In this document: positions 1 through 7,748 of the stretch, piece by piece | Numbering within the stretch: position 1 is the stretch's first letter | How the letters are laid out: every line of letters starts with the position of its first letter | DNA from: JBDTME01 sp964583795 | GTDB lineage: Bacteria > Patescibacteriota > Microgenomatia > UBA1400 > PJMF01 | Reading direction: 5' to 3' | Assembly: GCA_964583795.1 (NCBI GenBank) | Contig: CAZOWX010000011.1 | Location: 1 to 49,529, forward strand | DNA: 49,529 nt | Translations under genes and position numbers: made by a program | Notes under the pieces: generated by a model | What the model was told of the DNA's origin: nothing | Databases searched by the model: none | Seen by the model: the letters and a program-made list of their open reading frames with translations, nothing else

Positions 1-1
1 A

Positions 2-757
2 TTCCAGGTCCTCATCGTCTGTCCCTTTATCAACCCCTCTGAATCAGAGGCGTTGGAAAATGTCGCCGCAGCAAAGGAGATGTTTGAGCAGGTAAAGTCA
101 AAATTAAAAATTCAAAATTCAAAACTGGACATTACAATAAGCAATAGAGAGACAAAACAACCCGTCAAACTTTTTTTGCCTAATGGCCAGAAAAGTTGGC
201 CGGGTAAACCAAGCAACCAAGCAACCAAACAACTTCCCATTTCCATCGGTCTCTTGCACTCGAAGTTGAAAAAAACCGAGAAGGAGCAGATTATCACCGA
301 TTTGTTTTCCGGAAAAATTGATGTCTTGGTCACTACGCCCATTGTCGAGGTGGGGGTTGATTTGCCCCAAGCATCGGCCATTGTCATCGAGGCAGCGGAG
401 CGGTTTGGACTGGCCAGTTTGCACCAGCTGCGCGGTCGAGTAGGAAGAGCCGGACAACAAGGGTACTGCCTGCTGTTTTCCAACTCAAAGTCAAACGATA
501 CCAAGGAGCGGCTCAAAAAATTCGAATCAATTCACTCCGGCCAAAAACTGGCTGAGCTGGACCTTACCAATAGGGGAGCGGGTGATTTATTTGGTACGCA
601 GCAACACGGCTTTGACCAACTCAAGTTCGCCTCATGGACCGATATTGAGCTGATTTCCAAGGCGAAGAGAATCGTGGATGAGTTTACAAAACAAAAGAAA
701 AGCTATACTTCGCCATTACTTAAACCGACTAACAACCACTTGGTCCTCGCAAACTAA
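2..757 (+). CDS. recG: ATP-dependent DNA helicase RecG, C-terminal part (5' end outside window)
   Basis: This is the C-terminal helicase half of RecG, the branch-migrating helicase that remodels stalled forks and recombination intermediates. The frame is open from the first bases of the window, so the TTG at 53 is not the start. The protein shows the second RecA-like domain: a PIVEVGVD segment (motif V) and QLRGRVGRAGQQGYC (motif VI with the arginine fingers), followed by the RecG-type tail GDLFGTQQHGFDQLKFA. It lies at the head of a plus-strand run leading into rpmF-nusB-rnc. An odd stretch of about 45 codons (nt 103-235), between the helix after PFINPSES and the strand ISIGLLHSKLK, is absent from the family as I know it. 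It consists of intergenic-type repeat DNA read in frame (see findings). Confidence 0.93.
   Translation, partial: FQVLIVCPFINPSESEALENVAAAKEMFEQVKSKLKIQNSKLDITISNRETKQPVKLFLPNGQKSWPGKPSNQATKQLPISIGLLHSKLKKTEKEQIITDLFSGKIDVLVTTPIVEVGVDLPQASAIVIEAAERFGLASLHQLRGRVGRAGQQGYCLLFSNSKSNDTKERLKKFESIHSGQKLAELDLTNRGAGDLFGTQQHGFDQLKFASWTDIELISKAKRIVDEFTKQKKSYTSPLLKPTNNHLVLAN
161..230 (+). repeat. Intergenic repeat element embedded in recG coding sequence
   Basis: Nucleotides 161-208 begin cccgtcaaac and end cgggtaaa. A second 48-nt copy with the same ends lies in the gyrB-ppa spacer at 27841-27888. It is followed at 207-230 by a caacc/aagc low-complexity tract like those in the spacers. Both parts are translated in frame in RecG. 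Confidence 0.7.
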
Positions 758-789
758 TTGACTTGCTTAAGACAGAGTCAGTTACTGTT

Positions 790-798
790 TGATAAAAT
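790..798 (+). promoter_or_regulatory. Extended -10 promoter element close to a start codon
   Basis: TG-A-TAAAAT ends 9 nt before the ATG at 808. No -35 element is seen at the usual spacing. The geometry resembles the other extended -10 boxes in this window and predicts an almost leaderless mRNA. Confidence 0.4.
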
Positions 799-807
799 CT
801 CATTACT

Positions 808-1404
808 ATGACCGAAAAATCTCGAAAAGACCATGACAAGATTATCATGCAAAACACAGAAGCAGACTATAAAAAGCTGCCACCGTATGAAATCATTGCA
901 GACAGTTTTGCCGTCGGAGCCGGTTATCCTACGGCACAAGCACTGTATGTCTACTTTTATAGTTGGCTGCATGGCGACTACAGGCAAGCAAAGCCTAGTA
1001 TACTAGTTGAAATGGTAAAAACTCTCAATAAAGATCAATTTGGAAAACTCTCCAACTCTATGGGAAAATACCATCACAGTAATTCAAACGCAGTTCAAAC
1101 GTTACAGAGGCTATCAAGAAAGTCAAATTTTTCCATTCTAACCGCTGTGGAATCAACTCTTCCTAATCAGAGTGACTTTGATGAGCTTTTCTTTTATCTG
1201 GCAAATAAAAGAAAAAACGTAGAAAAACTCCTAATGGCCTTTTCTAAAGCGTATGTTCCCAACTCAAGATCACAGACGCTACAAAACTTGAAATGTATTT
1301 CTAGCTACTTAGAATGTTACTCAAACCCCAATAGCTGGTGGAGTAGTATGCCCCTGGCAAAAAGAAAGAAGATGATTGCAGTTGGTGTGACATTTTTTAG
1401 CTGA
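808..1404 (+). CDS. Hypothetical protein, about 198 aa, helical and soluble
   Basis: I do not recognise this protein. It has no signal peptide or membrane segment. It is Lys/Ser/Tyr-rich and looks mostly helical, with hydrophobic residues at helical spacing (for example FDELFFYLANKRKN and VEKLLMAFSKAY), and ends in a basic stretch (LAKRKK) followed by a short hydrophobic tail. The ATG at 808 has an extended -10 box just upstream; a second ATG at 850 is an alternative. It stands alone between recG and rpmF, 50 nt after recG, and may have its own promoter. Its base composition is more AT-rich than recG, as for several other lone unknown genes here, which hints at later acquisition. Confidence 0.7.
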   Translation: MTEKSRKDHDKIIMQNTEADYKKLPPYEIIADSFAVGAGYPTAQALYVYFYSWLHGDYRQAKPSILVEMVKTLNKDQFGKLSNSMGKYHHSNSNAVQTLQRLSRKSNFSILTAVESTLPNQSDFDELFFYLANKRKNVEKLLMAFSKAYVPNSRSQTLQNLKCISSYLECYSNPNSWWSSMPLAKRKKMIAVGVTFFS

Positions 1405-1549
1405 CGGTCCACATAAAACATCACTCATCATCCCATAATCTCCCCCCTTGACAGCTCGAGGCATCCAGATATACTAAAGACTTTCTCACCCTGGAAGCTA
1501 ACAGTTGACAGCAGTGAAAAAACAACAGATATTGGGAGGAAACCGTTGA

Positions 1550-1640
1550 TTTGTTGCTTGGTTGGTTCGTTGCTTGTTTATTGAGTTGCAACACTCATTT
1601 AATTCAACAGACAACTGACAACCGATAACGAACAACTCAT
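1550..1640. repeat. GTTG-type then CAAC-type low-complexity tracts before rpmF
   Basis: The spacer between the unknown gene and rpmF carries a gttgcttggttggttc-type tract (about 1550-1584) followed by an AC-rich tract (aacagacaactgacaacc, about 1605-1635). The order is GT-rich after the upstream gene and AC-rich before the next, as in many spacers of the window. Confidence 0.6.
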
Positions 1641-1657
1641 ACCCAGCAAAGGACCCT

Positions 1658-1813
1658 ATGGGAGCACTACCAAAACGCCGAATTTCATCTGGTCGACGCG
1701 GTCGCCGACGCTCTGCTGACGCTTTGAAAAAAAAGATCGTCAAGCATCACAGTGTCAGTAGCCATAAAGTCAAACTTGTTGACTCATTGAAAAAAGCACT
1801 CAAGCTAGCATAA
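1658..1813 (+). CDS. rpmF: Large ribosomal subunit protein bL32
   Basis: A 51-residue protein beginning MGALPKRRISSGRRGRRRSA, which matches the N-terminal signature of bL32 (a protein bound to 23S rRNA near the subunit centre) as seen in CPR bacteria. The C-terminal part is Lys/His-rich (KIVKHHSVSSHKVKL) and contains no cysteine, so the zinc-ribbon form found in many bacteria is absent. A purine-rich AAAGGA lies just before the ATG and supports this start. It is 67 nt upstream of nusB. The rpmF-nusB-acp-rnc order is common in bacteria and supports the call. Confidence 0.85.
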   Translation: MGALPKRRISSGRRGRRRSADALKKKIVKHHSVSSHKVKLVDSLKKALKLA

Positions 1814-1880
1814 AAACACTGGAAATATCAAAAGTATTCTTGTTTTTTGACCTTTAAAAAATTGTAATATCTTTGGGATT

Positions 1881-2258
1881 ATGGACGACGTCGACAGCAC
1901 TCAAAGCGATCAGCGACACGAAAAACGGATCGGTCGATTTCAGGCATTGTTTGCCTACTCGTTTGGGAAAAACACCTTTGACCCCACGTATAAAAGCTAT
2001 ATTGATCAATTTGTTGAGCATCAAACTGCGATTGATCACCAGATAGCAACCGCTGCTCCAGAATGGCCCCTAAACCAAATGAACACTGTTGATCTCGCGG
2101 TGTTGCGCGCTACTTTACTGGAAGTCATCACTAAAAAAACGCCGAAGAAAGTCGTGATTAATGAAGCCATTGAGATCGCCAAAGAGTATGGATCGGAGAG
2201 TAGTGCCAAGTTTGTCAACGGAGTCTTGGGAAAATTACTTATTGATTCATCAGAGTAA
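1881..2258 (+). CDS. nusB: Transcription antitermination factor NusB
   Basis: NusB binds boxA RNA with S10 and promotes processive transcription of rRNA operons. The 125-aa all-helical protein shows the family landmarks: an RIGRFQALFAYSF helix, the mid-protein MNTVDLAVLRATLLEV segment, the KKVVINEAIEIAKEYGSESSAKFVNGVLGKLL signature region (positions about 88-120), and a short C-terminus. It is slightly shorter than typical members (130-150 aa). It follows rpmF by 67 nt and precedes the ACP-like gene. A TTGACC hexamer at 1847 is not matched by a good -10 box, so I do not call a promoter here. Confidence 0.92.
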   Translation: MDDVDSTQSDQRHEKRIGRFQALFAYSFGKNTFDPTYKSYIDQFVEHQTAIDHQIATAAPEWPLNQMNTVDLAVLRATLLEVITKKTPKKVVINEAIEIAKEYGSESSAKFVNGVLGKLLIDSSE

Positions 2259-2377
2259 AAAGTATTATGTTGTTTAGGTTACAGCAATTGGACTGGAAGC
2301 AATGGATGATCCAGCCCAAAAAACAACGTCATACACAGTTATTACTAATAAGGGTTGTAAGTTGATCCAATAACCAA

Positions 2378-2404
2378 AACCTAGAACCTAGAACCTAGAA
2401 CCTA
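2378..2404 (+). repeat. Heptamer tract (AACCTAG) reaching the start codon
   Basis: Nearly four copies of AACCTAG end six bases before the ATG at 2410. Tracts of the same kind and orientation abut the starts of the KH gene, gyrB and pilC. Confidence 0.85.
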
Positions 2405-2409
2405 AAAAT

Positions 2410-2691
2410 ATGCTTGCCCATACACACACTCATCAGCAAGATATGAACATTGATCAAGTGGTGCGACGCATGATTGAAGAAGTCACTGGAAATGGTCTGA
2501 ATGACATTCAGAGCGACTCTGATTTGGTCGAAGATTTGGGAATTAGTAAATCGGAACTCCTCAACATCGTCAAAAAAGTCCAGGTCAAACTCGAAATTGA
2601 ACTCTCCAGCGAAGCCAAGCAAGAAATCCTTGAAGACGCTGAAGTAGTCCAGGACATGGTGGACATCATTGCTGAAGAGTACGAGTTTTAA
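2410..2691 (+). CDS. Acyl-carrier-protein-like protein without the usual phosphopantetheine serine
   Basis: A 93-aa acidic helical protein (82 aa if the better-looking ATG at 2443, MNIDQVVRRMIEEV, is used). The segment SDSDLVEDLGISKSELLNIVKKV aligns with the ACP segment around DLGADSLDTVELV. In an ungapped alignment the serine that carries 4'-phosphopantetheine is replaced by Lys (DSL becomes SKS); serines flank that position on both sides. Position between nusB and rnc fits acpP, which often sits next to rnc. CPR bacteria generally lack fatty-acid synthesis, so the protein may act as an unmodified structural partner; that is inference. No Shine-Dalgarno sequence precedes 2410, where a heptamer tract runs to the start. 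Confidence 0.75.
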   Translation: MLAHTHTHQQDMNIDQVVRRMIEEVTGNGLNDIQSDSDLVEDLGISKSELLNIVKKVQVKLEIELSSEAKQEILEDAEVVQDMVDIIAEEYEF

Positions 2692-2833
2692 AAGGGCAAA
2701 AGTTTCCGCCCGAGGCGGATCATCTTTGGGCTGAAAAAGTTACGGGGTTAAGTGAACTGTTGTCATCCTACACAAACATTCTCGCAAACAACTCTGTAAC
2801 AACCCAACAACACAACTACTCAACAACTACCAA

Positions 2834-3505
2834 ATGATCATTCCTTCCACATTACCACAGTTTAAAAATCAGGAACTTTTGGTCACCGCTTTAACCCACC
2901 GCAGTGCGCTAAATGAAGGTATTTCAAGTTCATCAGTATCCAATGAGCGACTTGAGTTTTTAGGTGATGCCGTTTTGGAACTCGCCACAACAAACTTTCT
3001 TTTTAACAAACTGCCAGACGAACCAGAAGGCACTCTAACGGCTTTTCGCTCCGCTTTGGTTAAAACCACCACACTTGCCCAAATTGCCCAGAAACTCGGC
3101 ATCAATGAGGCGCTCATGATGAGTAAAGGCGAAAAGCGCACTGGAGGACACAATAACCCATCATTGCTGGCCGATACTTTTGAAGCTGTCTTGGGAGCAA
3201 TCTATCTTGATCAAGGCTATGACGCCGTTGATACATTTTTACACACACATTTATTCCCGGAATTTGATCATATTCAAGAAAATCAACTGCATCGTGATTT
3301 TAAGAGCAGTTTTCAAGAACTTGTGCAAGCAAAAGGCCAACCGACTCCCACCTACGAAGTATTATCAGAAACTGGCCCTGATCATCAAAAAGAGTTCACA
3401 GTCGGGGTATTTATCGGTAAACAGATGATTGCCAAAGCTGTTGGAGCGAGTAAACAAAAAGCCCAAGAAGCTGCAGCAAAAGCTGCTCTTGAGAAAATGC
3501 AGTAG
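2834..3505 (+). CDS. rnc: Ribonuclease III
   Basis: Double-strand-specific endoribonuclease that processes rRNA precursors and other structured RNAs. The 223-aa protein has the N-terminal catalytic domain with the signature NERLEFLGDAVLE (residues 37-49; E41 and D45 are the expected metal ligands) and the second acidic pair in LLADTFEAVLGAIYLDQG. From about residue 153 it has a double-stranded-RNA-binding domain (DFKSSFQELVQAKG to KKAQEAAAKAALEKM type). Length is normal. An AC-rich tract (caacccaacaacacaac) lies just before the ATG instead of a clear Shine-Dalgarno sequence. The rpsP promoter begins within its last codons. Confidence 0.95.
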   Translation: MIIPSTLPQFKNQELLVTALTHRSALNEGISSSSVSNERLEFLGDAVLELATTNFLFNKLPDEPEGTLTAFRSALVKTTTLAQIAQKLGINEALMMSKGEKRTGGHNNPSLLADTFEAVLGAIYLDQGYDAVDTFLHTHLFPEFDHIQENQLHRDFKSSFQELVQAKGQPTPTYEVLSETGPDHQKEFTVGVFIGKQMIAKAVGASKQKAQEAAAKAALEKMQ

Positions 3506-3517
3506 AGATGGTATAGT
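3489..3517 (+). promoter_or_regulatory. Sigma-70-type promoter for rpsP-khpA
   Basis: TTGAGA (3489-3494), a 17-nt spacer and TATAGT (3512-3517), the -10 box preceded by TG one base upstream (TGG-TATAGT). It overlaps the 3' end of rnc and would give a leader of about 130 nt before rpsP. Confidence 0.6.
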
Positions 3518-3654
3518 TTCGATCTGTCTTAATAGACCAAATTAGTCTGGTTGTTCTCAACTCTCTCTCAGGAACAGCTGTGATTCATTGAAAATTTGAG
3601 TTTAGAAAGCACATACATACACCACTCAAGTGGATAATAGCAACTCATTAAATT

Positions 3655-4092
3655 ATGCTCAAAATCAAGCTTTCCAGATTTGGAAAACGTCATCAACCGC
3701 ATTTTCGTTTTGTCGTGACTGAAGCCAGAAGTCGTCGCGACGGTCAATACGTCGTTAGTCTGGGGCACTACGCTCCAACTGCACAACCCAAGTTGTTACA
3801 ACTGGATCTCGCCCTGTACGATGCGTGGCTCAAAAAAGGAGCCCAACCAACTGAAACTGTCGCAGCACTCGCAGCAAAGGTCCGAGACAACACCCCTTTT
3901 GCAAAAAAGAAAACATTGTCAAAGAAAGCTGTCGCAAAGCAAAAACAAGCAAACGAAACAAAAGAGGAAGCCAAAGCAGCCCCAACCCCAGAAGAAAGCA
4001 AGCCAGCAGAATCAGTTGAGAAACCAGTAGAGGCAACCGCTGAAGTAGCTCCCGAGGCTGCAAAGGAAGAAAAAACGCAAGCTGCTGCCTAA
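3655..4092 (+). CDS. rpsP: Small ribosomal subunit protein bS16 with long charged tail
   Basis: Residues 1 to about 80 are a standard bS16 core: MLKIKLSRFGKRHQPHFRF, VVTEARSRRDGQYVVSLGHYAPTAQ and an amphipathic helix around LALYDAWLKKGAQPTETVAAL. Residues from about 85 to 145 are an Ala/Lys/Glu/Pro-rich low-complexity extension, KKKTLSKKAVAKQKQ followed by alternating EE and PA segments, that is probably disordered. Such tails on S16 occur in several small-genome lineages. The gene has a well-formed promoter overlapping rnc and is followed 82 nt later by the KH gene, an order (rpsP-KH) conserved in many bacteria. Confidence 0.95.
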   Translation: MLKIKLSRFGKRHQPHFRFVVTEARSRRDGQYVVSLGHYAPTAQPKLLQLDLALYDAWLKKGAQPTETVAALAAKVRDNTPFAKKKTLSKKAVAKQKQANETKEEAKAAPTPEESKPAESVEKPVEATAEVAPEAAKEEKTQAAA

Positions 4093-4150
4093 AATTTGAA
4101 GTAATGACGGGCATGAATTGTAGCTCTATAACCTATTAATTAGCGCCAAA

Positions 4151-4170
4151 AACCTAGAACCTAGCACCTA
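4151..4170 (+). repeat. Short heptamer tract before the KH gene
   Basis: AACCTAGAACCTAGCACCTA, three degenerate heptamers, ends four bases before the ATG at 4175. It has the same orientation relative to its gene as the tracts before the ACP-like gene, gyrB and pilC. Confidence 0.75.
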
Positions 4171-4174
4171 AAAA

Positions 4175-4405
4175 ATGAAAAACCTTCTCACTTTTCTGCT
4201 TATTCATATCGTTGACTATCCAGATGAAGTCGTCGTTGAAGAACACGAGACTGACTTTTCCACTGAGTACTTGATCAAAGTCAACGCAGAAGATATTGGT
4301 AAAGTCATTGGACGAAATGGTCGGATTATTCAAGCAATTCGCTCGATCGCCAAAGTGCGCGCCCTCAAAGAACACCGCAAAGTCACCATCCAATTGGCAG
4401 AGTGA
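4175..4405 (+). CDS. khpA: KH-domain RNA-binding protein (KhpA-like)
   Basis: A 76-aa single KH domain. The diagnostic GxxG loop is IGRNGRII within DIGKVIGRNGRIIQAIRSI (about residues 42-60), preceded by a beta-strand region and followed by a C-terminal strand (KVTIQLAE). KhpA binds RNA broadly and in Firmicutes works with KhpB in cell-division and envelope control; its role in CPR bacteria is not known to me. The N-terminus (MKNLLTFLLIHIVDYPDEVVVEE) matches the family closely, which supports this start despite the absence of a Shine-Dalgarno sequence. It is the last gene of the plus-strand run; the next 727 nt hold only repeats. Confidence 0.88.
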   Translation: MKNLLTFLLIHIVDYPDEVVVEEHETDFSTEYLIKVNAEDIGKVIGRNGRIIQAIRSIAKVRALKEHRKVTIQLAE

Positions 4406-5132
4406 GAGTTAACTGCAAGCTACCCTCCTTCGTCCCGCAGTGCGGGGAAATTACAACTTGATCATCAGTCAGGTTTCCATTCAAGTGACTTCGGCGGGCT
4501 CGACAAGCGACACAGCCTTTTTTTGTCAATCAGTGTCACCTGTCAGTAGATGAAACTTGCTTGCAAATTCCAAATTTCAAGTCATACATTCCAAGACTAA
4601 AAAACGACCCCCACAAAAACAAAAAACGCCCGTCATCCTGGACAGTCAAGCGAGACACGAGCATAACGGATTCATGATCTAAAGTCAAAGTTTGTCATTG
4701 AAAACGTTGTAAAAAACCCTTCTCGATAACAAAAAAAATTCGTCATTCGCGCCTCGCCAGCCTGCCTCCCGACAAAGCAGTCTTGATACTTGGTCTAGTT
4801 TCAGCAAAGACTGACTGCAAATTAAAAGTTTGAAGCCTTTGTGAACAAAAAATGAGAATTTTTGCCTTTAGATCCCGATTTTCATCGGGATGACGGGCCG
4901 GGTGGCTTTTAATAAGTTACTGGTTGCATATGCGATAAGTCATCCCCCGATGGCCTCGGGGGAATCTTAAGTCTACACAGGAAAAAGCAAGTTCACTAGG
5001 AACTATGAAACTCAGACGACATATCCTAAACCCGTCTGGCTCGTGTCTCGCTTGACTGTTGAGGATGACGACTTTTTGTGACTAAAGGCATGAAGGAGCT
5101 TGCAGCTTGTATCGTGCAACTTGTCTTTTCCT
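4406..5132. repeat. Gene-free spacer built of repeats, with a composite inverted repeat
   Basis: No credible gene. A 32-nt arm at 4631-4662 (starting cgtcatcctggacagtcaag) recurs inverted at 5039-5070 with two mismatches, enclosing about 375 nt. Inside are hairpins of the GTCATCC/GGATC family (for example near 4870-4895, gatcccgattttcatcggga). A related arm lies at about 37579-37620. The spacer ends with a gcttgcagcttg tract (5097-5112). Confidence 0.75.
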
Positions 5133-5924
5133 TTACTGAAACAGATCTTTTTTTCCATCGGGATTGAGAACTGGGTTGAGCGGGAGCTGTGAAGAGACTC
5201 CCACTTTAAACTGATCTAACTCGCTTGATTGCTCATTGGTAAAGGTTTTGACGTCGGGAAGACTTTTGGCTGGGTCTGCTTGGACTTTTCCCACAAAAAA
5301 CGAAGTGCTCAGTGTGAGGGTTGCTTCAAAGACGCTTTCACCTGCAGTTTGTTGTTCAACTAAATCTTTTCGGTTAATACCTTTCAAAGACAGTTCGGTA
5401 ATCTGAGTAAGTGGCGCAATAAAATTGATCTCTTTGAGAAACGCATTGATGCGATTGATCGTACCCACAACCACAATCTTCGTCTCAATCGAGTCTACAT
5501 TGGCATTTTGAGTAGGAGACTTTTTGGTGGTCTTCTCTTTGGCACTGTCTGTCGAAATCTGTCCGGGAACTAAACCAAACTCAGAAATAATCACTTGATT
5601 CTCACTCGATACTCGATCGATTTGGTTGAGGAGTTGCAGTAACGGCTTTGTGGAGGGCAGGATCGCATTGATCTTGTCTTTTTTGCCATACAAATCGGTG
5701 CTCGAAACATTTTGTAAAATATCTTTCTTCTTTTGGAGGTTATCGAGCTTGCGCTGTTCTTTTTTAATATTTGCACTGAGTGTCGTTACTTTGCTGACGT
5801 TGGGAAACAAAATCGTGAGTGCAACAAAAGCACACACCGCCGCCAAACCGATGGATACCAACAAGAATTTTCTGGTTTGAAGCAAATACTGGTAGTTTGT
5901 TTTCTTTTGTTTCGTTTCTAACAT
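5133..5924 (-). CDS. pilO: Type IV pilus inner-membrane alignment protein, PilO-like
   Basis: A 263-aa bitopic protein: about 19 cytoplasmic residues, one membrane helix (about 20-40, LLVSIGLAAVCAFVALTILF), a coiled coil with KKEQRKLDNLQKKKDIL, then a mixed alpha/beta outer domain including NQIDRVSSENQVIISEFGLVPG, the region where PilO folds resemble ferredoxin. PilO pairs with PilN to link the cytoplasmic PilM ring to the pilus machine. Its start lies 2 nt after the pilN stop (TAA-CT-ATG), so translation is probably coupled. An extended C-terminal region (after about residue 215) is low in conserved features. It ends the pilM-pilN-pilO run. Confidence 0.82.
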   Translation of the reverse strand: MLETKQKKTNYQYLLQTRKFLLVSIGLAAVCAFVALTILFPNVSKVTTLSANIKKEQRKLDNLQKKKDILQNVSSTDLYGKKDKINAILPSTKPLLQLLNQIDRVSSENQVIISEFGLVPGQISTDSAKEKTTKKSPTQNANVDSIETKIVVVGTINRINAFLKEINFIAPLTQITELSLKGINRKDLVEQQTAGESVFEATLTLSTSFFVGKVQADPAKSLPDVKTFTNEQSSELDQFKVGVSSQLPLNPVLNPDGKKDLFQ

Positions 5925-5926
5925 AG

Positions 5927-6532
5927 TTACTTTTGCGTCTTATTGAGCGGCGATACGGGCTTCTTGGCTGCTGGCGTGGGCGTGGCGACAACCAAGACAA
6001 CGGAAACGCGGGTGGTGTATTTGCCAGAGCGTTCTCTAGAGAGATCGGAGAGCGCTAGGGTGGGGTACTTCGTCAGCACATCTGCAGTTTGCAATTGCGC
6101 TAATGCTTGTTGTAATAAAAACACGTTATCTGCAGCAATGGTGAAAATCAACGTTCCGTCTCTCTCTCTGGAAACTTCTGTAAGCGTTACCTTTTGGTTG
6201 GCAAACACGGTAGAGAAGTACTCGATGGCTTGTTGCGCGACCCCTTTTCCTTTAGCCAGTGTTTGAATCTCAGTGAATTTTTGGGCGAGGGTCAAGTACT
6301 CTTGCTCGACAGAAGCGAGTGTAGTAATTTGGCTCGCGACCTTTTTCTCATTTTGCTTAATCTGGTCAAGCGAGTTGGCCAAATAAAACTGTAGAGCAAA
6401 TAATCCCACCGATGCGACGATCACCGCCACACTGATGTAGGCCAGAATAGTCGCGTACCACCGATCGGTCTTTTGAACGACCGACAACTGCTTGTGCCGC
6501 TGGCGAAGAAAGTTGATCTCGACTGAAGCCAT
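5927..6532 (-). CDS. pilN: Type IV pilus inner-membrane protein, PilN-like
   Basis: A 201-aa protein with the PilN pattern: a short cytoplasmic N-terminus beginning MASVEINFLRQ (equivalent to the conserved INLLP segment that docks into PilM), a membrane helix (about 30-52, ILAYISVAVIVASVGLFALQF), a coiled coil, then a small alpha/beta domain. The C-terminus is Pro/Lys-rich. It is flanked by pilM upstream (94 nt gap) and pilO downstream (2 nt gap), the expected order. No secretin pilQ or lipoprotein pilP follows, which fits an envelope without an outer membrane. Confidence 0.83.
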   Translation of the reverse strand: MASVEINFLRQRHKQLSVVQKTDRWYATILAYISVAVIVASVGLFALQFYLANSLDQIKQNEKKVASQITTLASVEQEYLTLAQKFTEIQTLAKGKGVAQQAIEYFSTVFANQKVTLTEVSRERDGTLIFTIAADNVFLLQQALAQLQTADVLTKYPTLALSDLSRERSGKYTTRVSVVLVVATPTPAAKKPVSPLNKTQK

Positions 6533-6626
6533 GGCTTGGTAACTGATAGTTAGTATTTAGTATATGGTTTCTTTTGAGTTATTATCGCAATGACCGAACA
6601 ACTCAACCACACAACAACGAGTTATC

Positions 6627-7637
6627 TTACTGCGTGCGCTCGACCAAACCCATACACACGCCATAAGCAGCTTGATTGGCTTGGGGGATGTTGCCGGTCG
6701 CTTGAGCGAATGGGGCAATGACTTGCACCTCTACCCCCAGCAGTGACGCCACAAAAGGGACCAATCCTGGCAGTTGTGCACTGCCACCGGACAGATAGAC
6801 GCGAGCCACAGACTCTTGGGGAAACTGAGTAGAGTAGAACTGGATCGCTTTTTGAATTTGTTCGACCATTGACTTCACTATCGGCAGAAGAGCGGCCTGC
6901 ACTTTCCCTTGAAAATACTGTTGATCCAAACCGTAAGTGCGTTTGTACTCTTCCGCTTGAGCAATGGGCAGCGTGAGTAGATTTTCAACAGCTCGAGTCA
7001 GTAACATCCCTCCCTGCGGATGCGAAAAGGTAAAGGCCAACTCACCTGCGCGCTCGATACTAATATCCAGAGTTGAAAGCCCCATGTGAGCAATCAAGCT
7101 CACCGGATCATTCTCTGCGGTGTGCACCGCTCGCCAAAGTGAGATCGTCTGGGTCTCAATAAAGCTGGGCTCCATCCCTGATTGCGAAAAAATCTCCATC
7201 AGACTTTCCACGATGGTTTTTTTCACTCCGATCAATAACACGCGCATGGGAGTTTCACGATCATTTTTTTCTGGTCGGAACAAGACCTGATACTCAAGTG
7301 AAAGCTCATCTTTAGGGATCGGAATAAACTGCTCGGCTTGCCAACCAATGGCCGAAGCTAACTCTGCATCGGTGAGTAGCGGGACCTGGATCACTTTAGT
7401 AGACACCACTGACTCTGGTAGAGCTAAGCGCACGTCTTCTTTGGGAAGTGAGTAGTCAGTAAAAATCGCTTGAATCAGTTGAATCATTTTTTCCGCACTG
7501 ATTTCGTCGTTGGGGACACTCATACCAACAGTGTTGGGTACTTCCACCACCCGAACCACATCGACTTTTTTGTTTTTGAGTCGAGCGTTAATGACTTTTA
7601 TCGAGTACGTACCGATGTCTATCGCGATTTGGTTCAT
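6627..7637 (-). CDS. pilM: Type IV pilus assembly ATPase-like protein PilM
   Basis: A 336-aa actin-fold protein related to FtsA. Visible motifs: the N-terminal phosphate-1 loop AIDIGTYSIKVI (about residues 5-16), the conserved PLLTDAELASAIGWQAEQFIP segment, VLLIGVKKTIVESLMEIF, and a C-terminal YLSGGSAQLPGL (adenosine motif). PilM binds the N-terminus of PilN on the cytoplasmic side. It is placed directly before pilN and pilO. The start codon is preceded by a low-complexity AT-rich tract and not a clear Shine-Dalgarno sequence. Downstream of its stop a GT-type tract (read on the minus strand) occupies the gap. Confidence 0.92.
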   Translation of the reverse strand: MNQIAIDIGTYSIKVINARLKNKKVDVVRVVEVPNTVGMSVPNDEISAEKMIQLIQAIFTDYSLPKEDVRLALPESVVSTKVIQVPLLTDAELASAIGWQAEQFIPIPKDELSLEYQVLFRPEKNDRETPMRVLLIGVKKTIVESLMEIFSQSGMEPSFIETQTISLWRAVHTAENDPVSLIAHMGLSTLDISIERAGELAFTFSHPQGGMLLTRAVENLLTLPIAQAEEYKRTYGLDQQYFQGKVQAALLPIVKSMVEQIQKAIQFYSTQFPQESVARVYLSGGSAQLPGLVPFVASLLGVEVQVIAPFAQATGNIPQANQAAYGVCMGLVERTQ

Positions 7638-7748
7638 GGATTGAGTAATGGATTATGGATTATAGATATATCGATAGTTGCTAGTTGTGCTAGCACACTG
7701 CAAATACAGGAAACTTTTAACTTTTGACCTTTTATCTTTGACTTATTT

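Noticed and set aside
1847..1870. Promoter for nusB (TTGACC with taatat)
   Set aside because: The spacing is only 12 nt and no -10 box lies at 16-18 nt.
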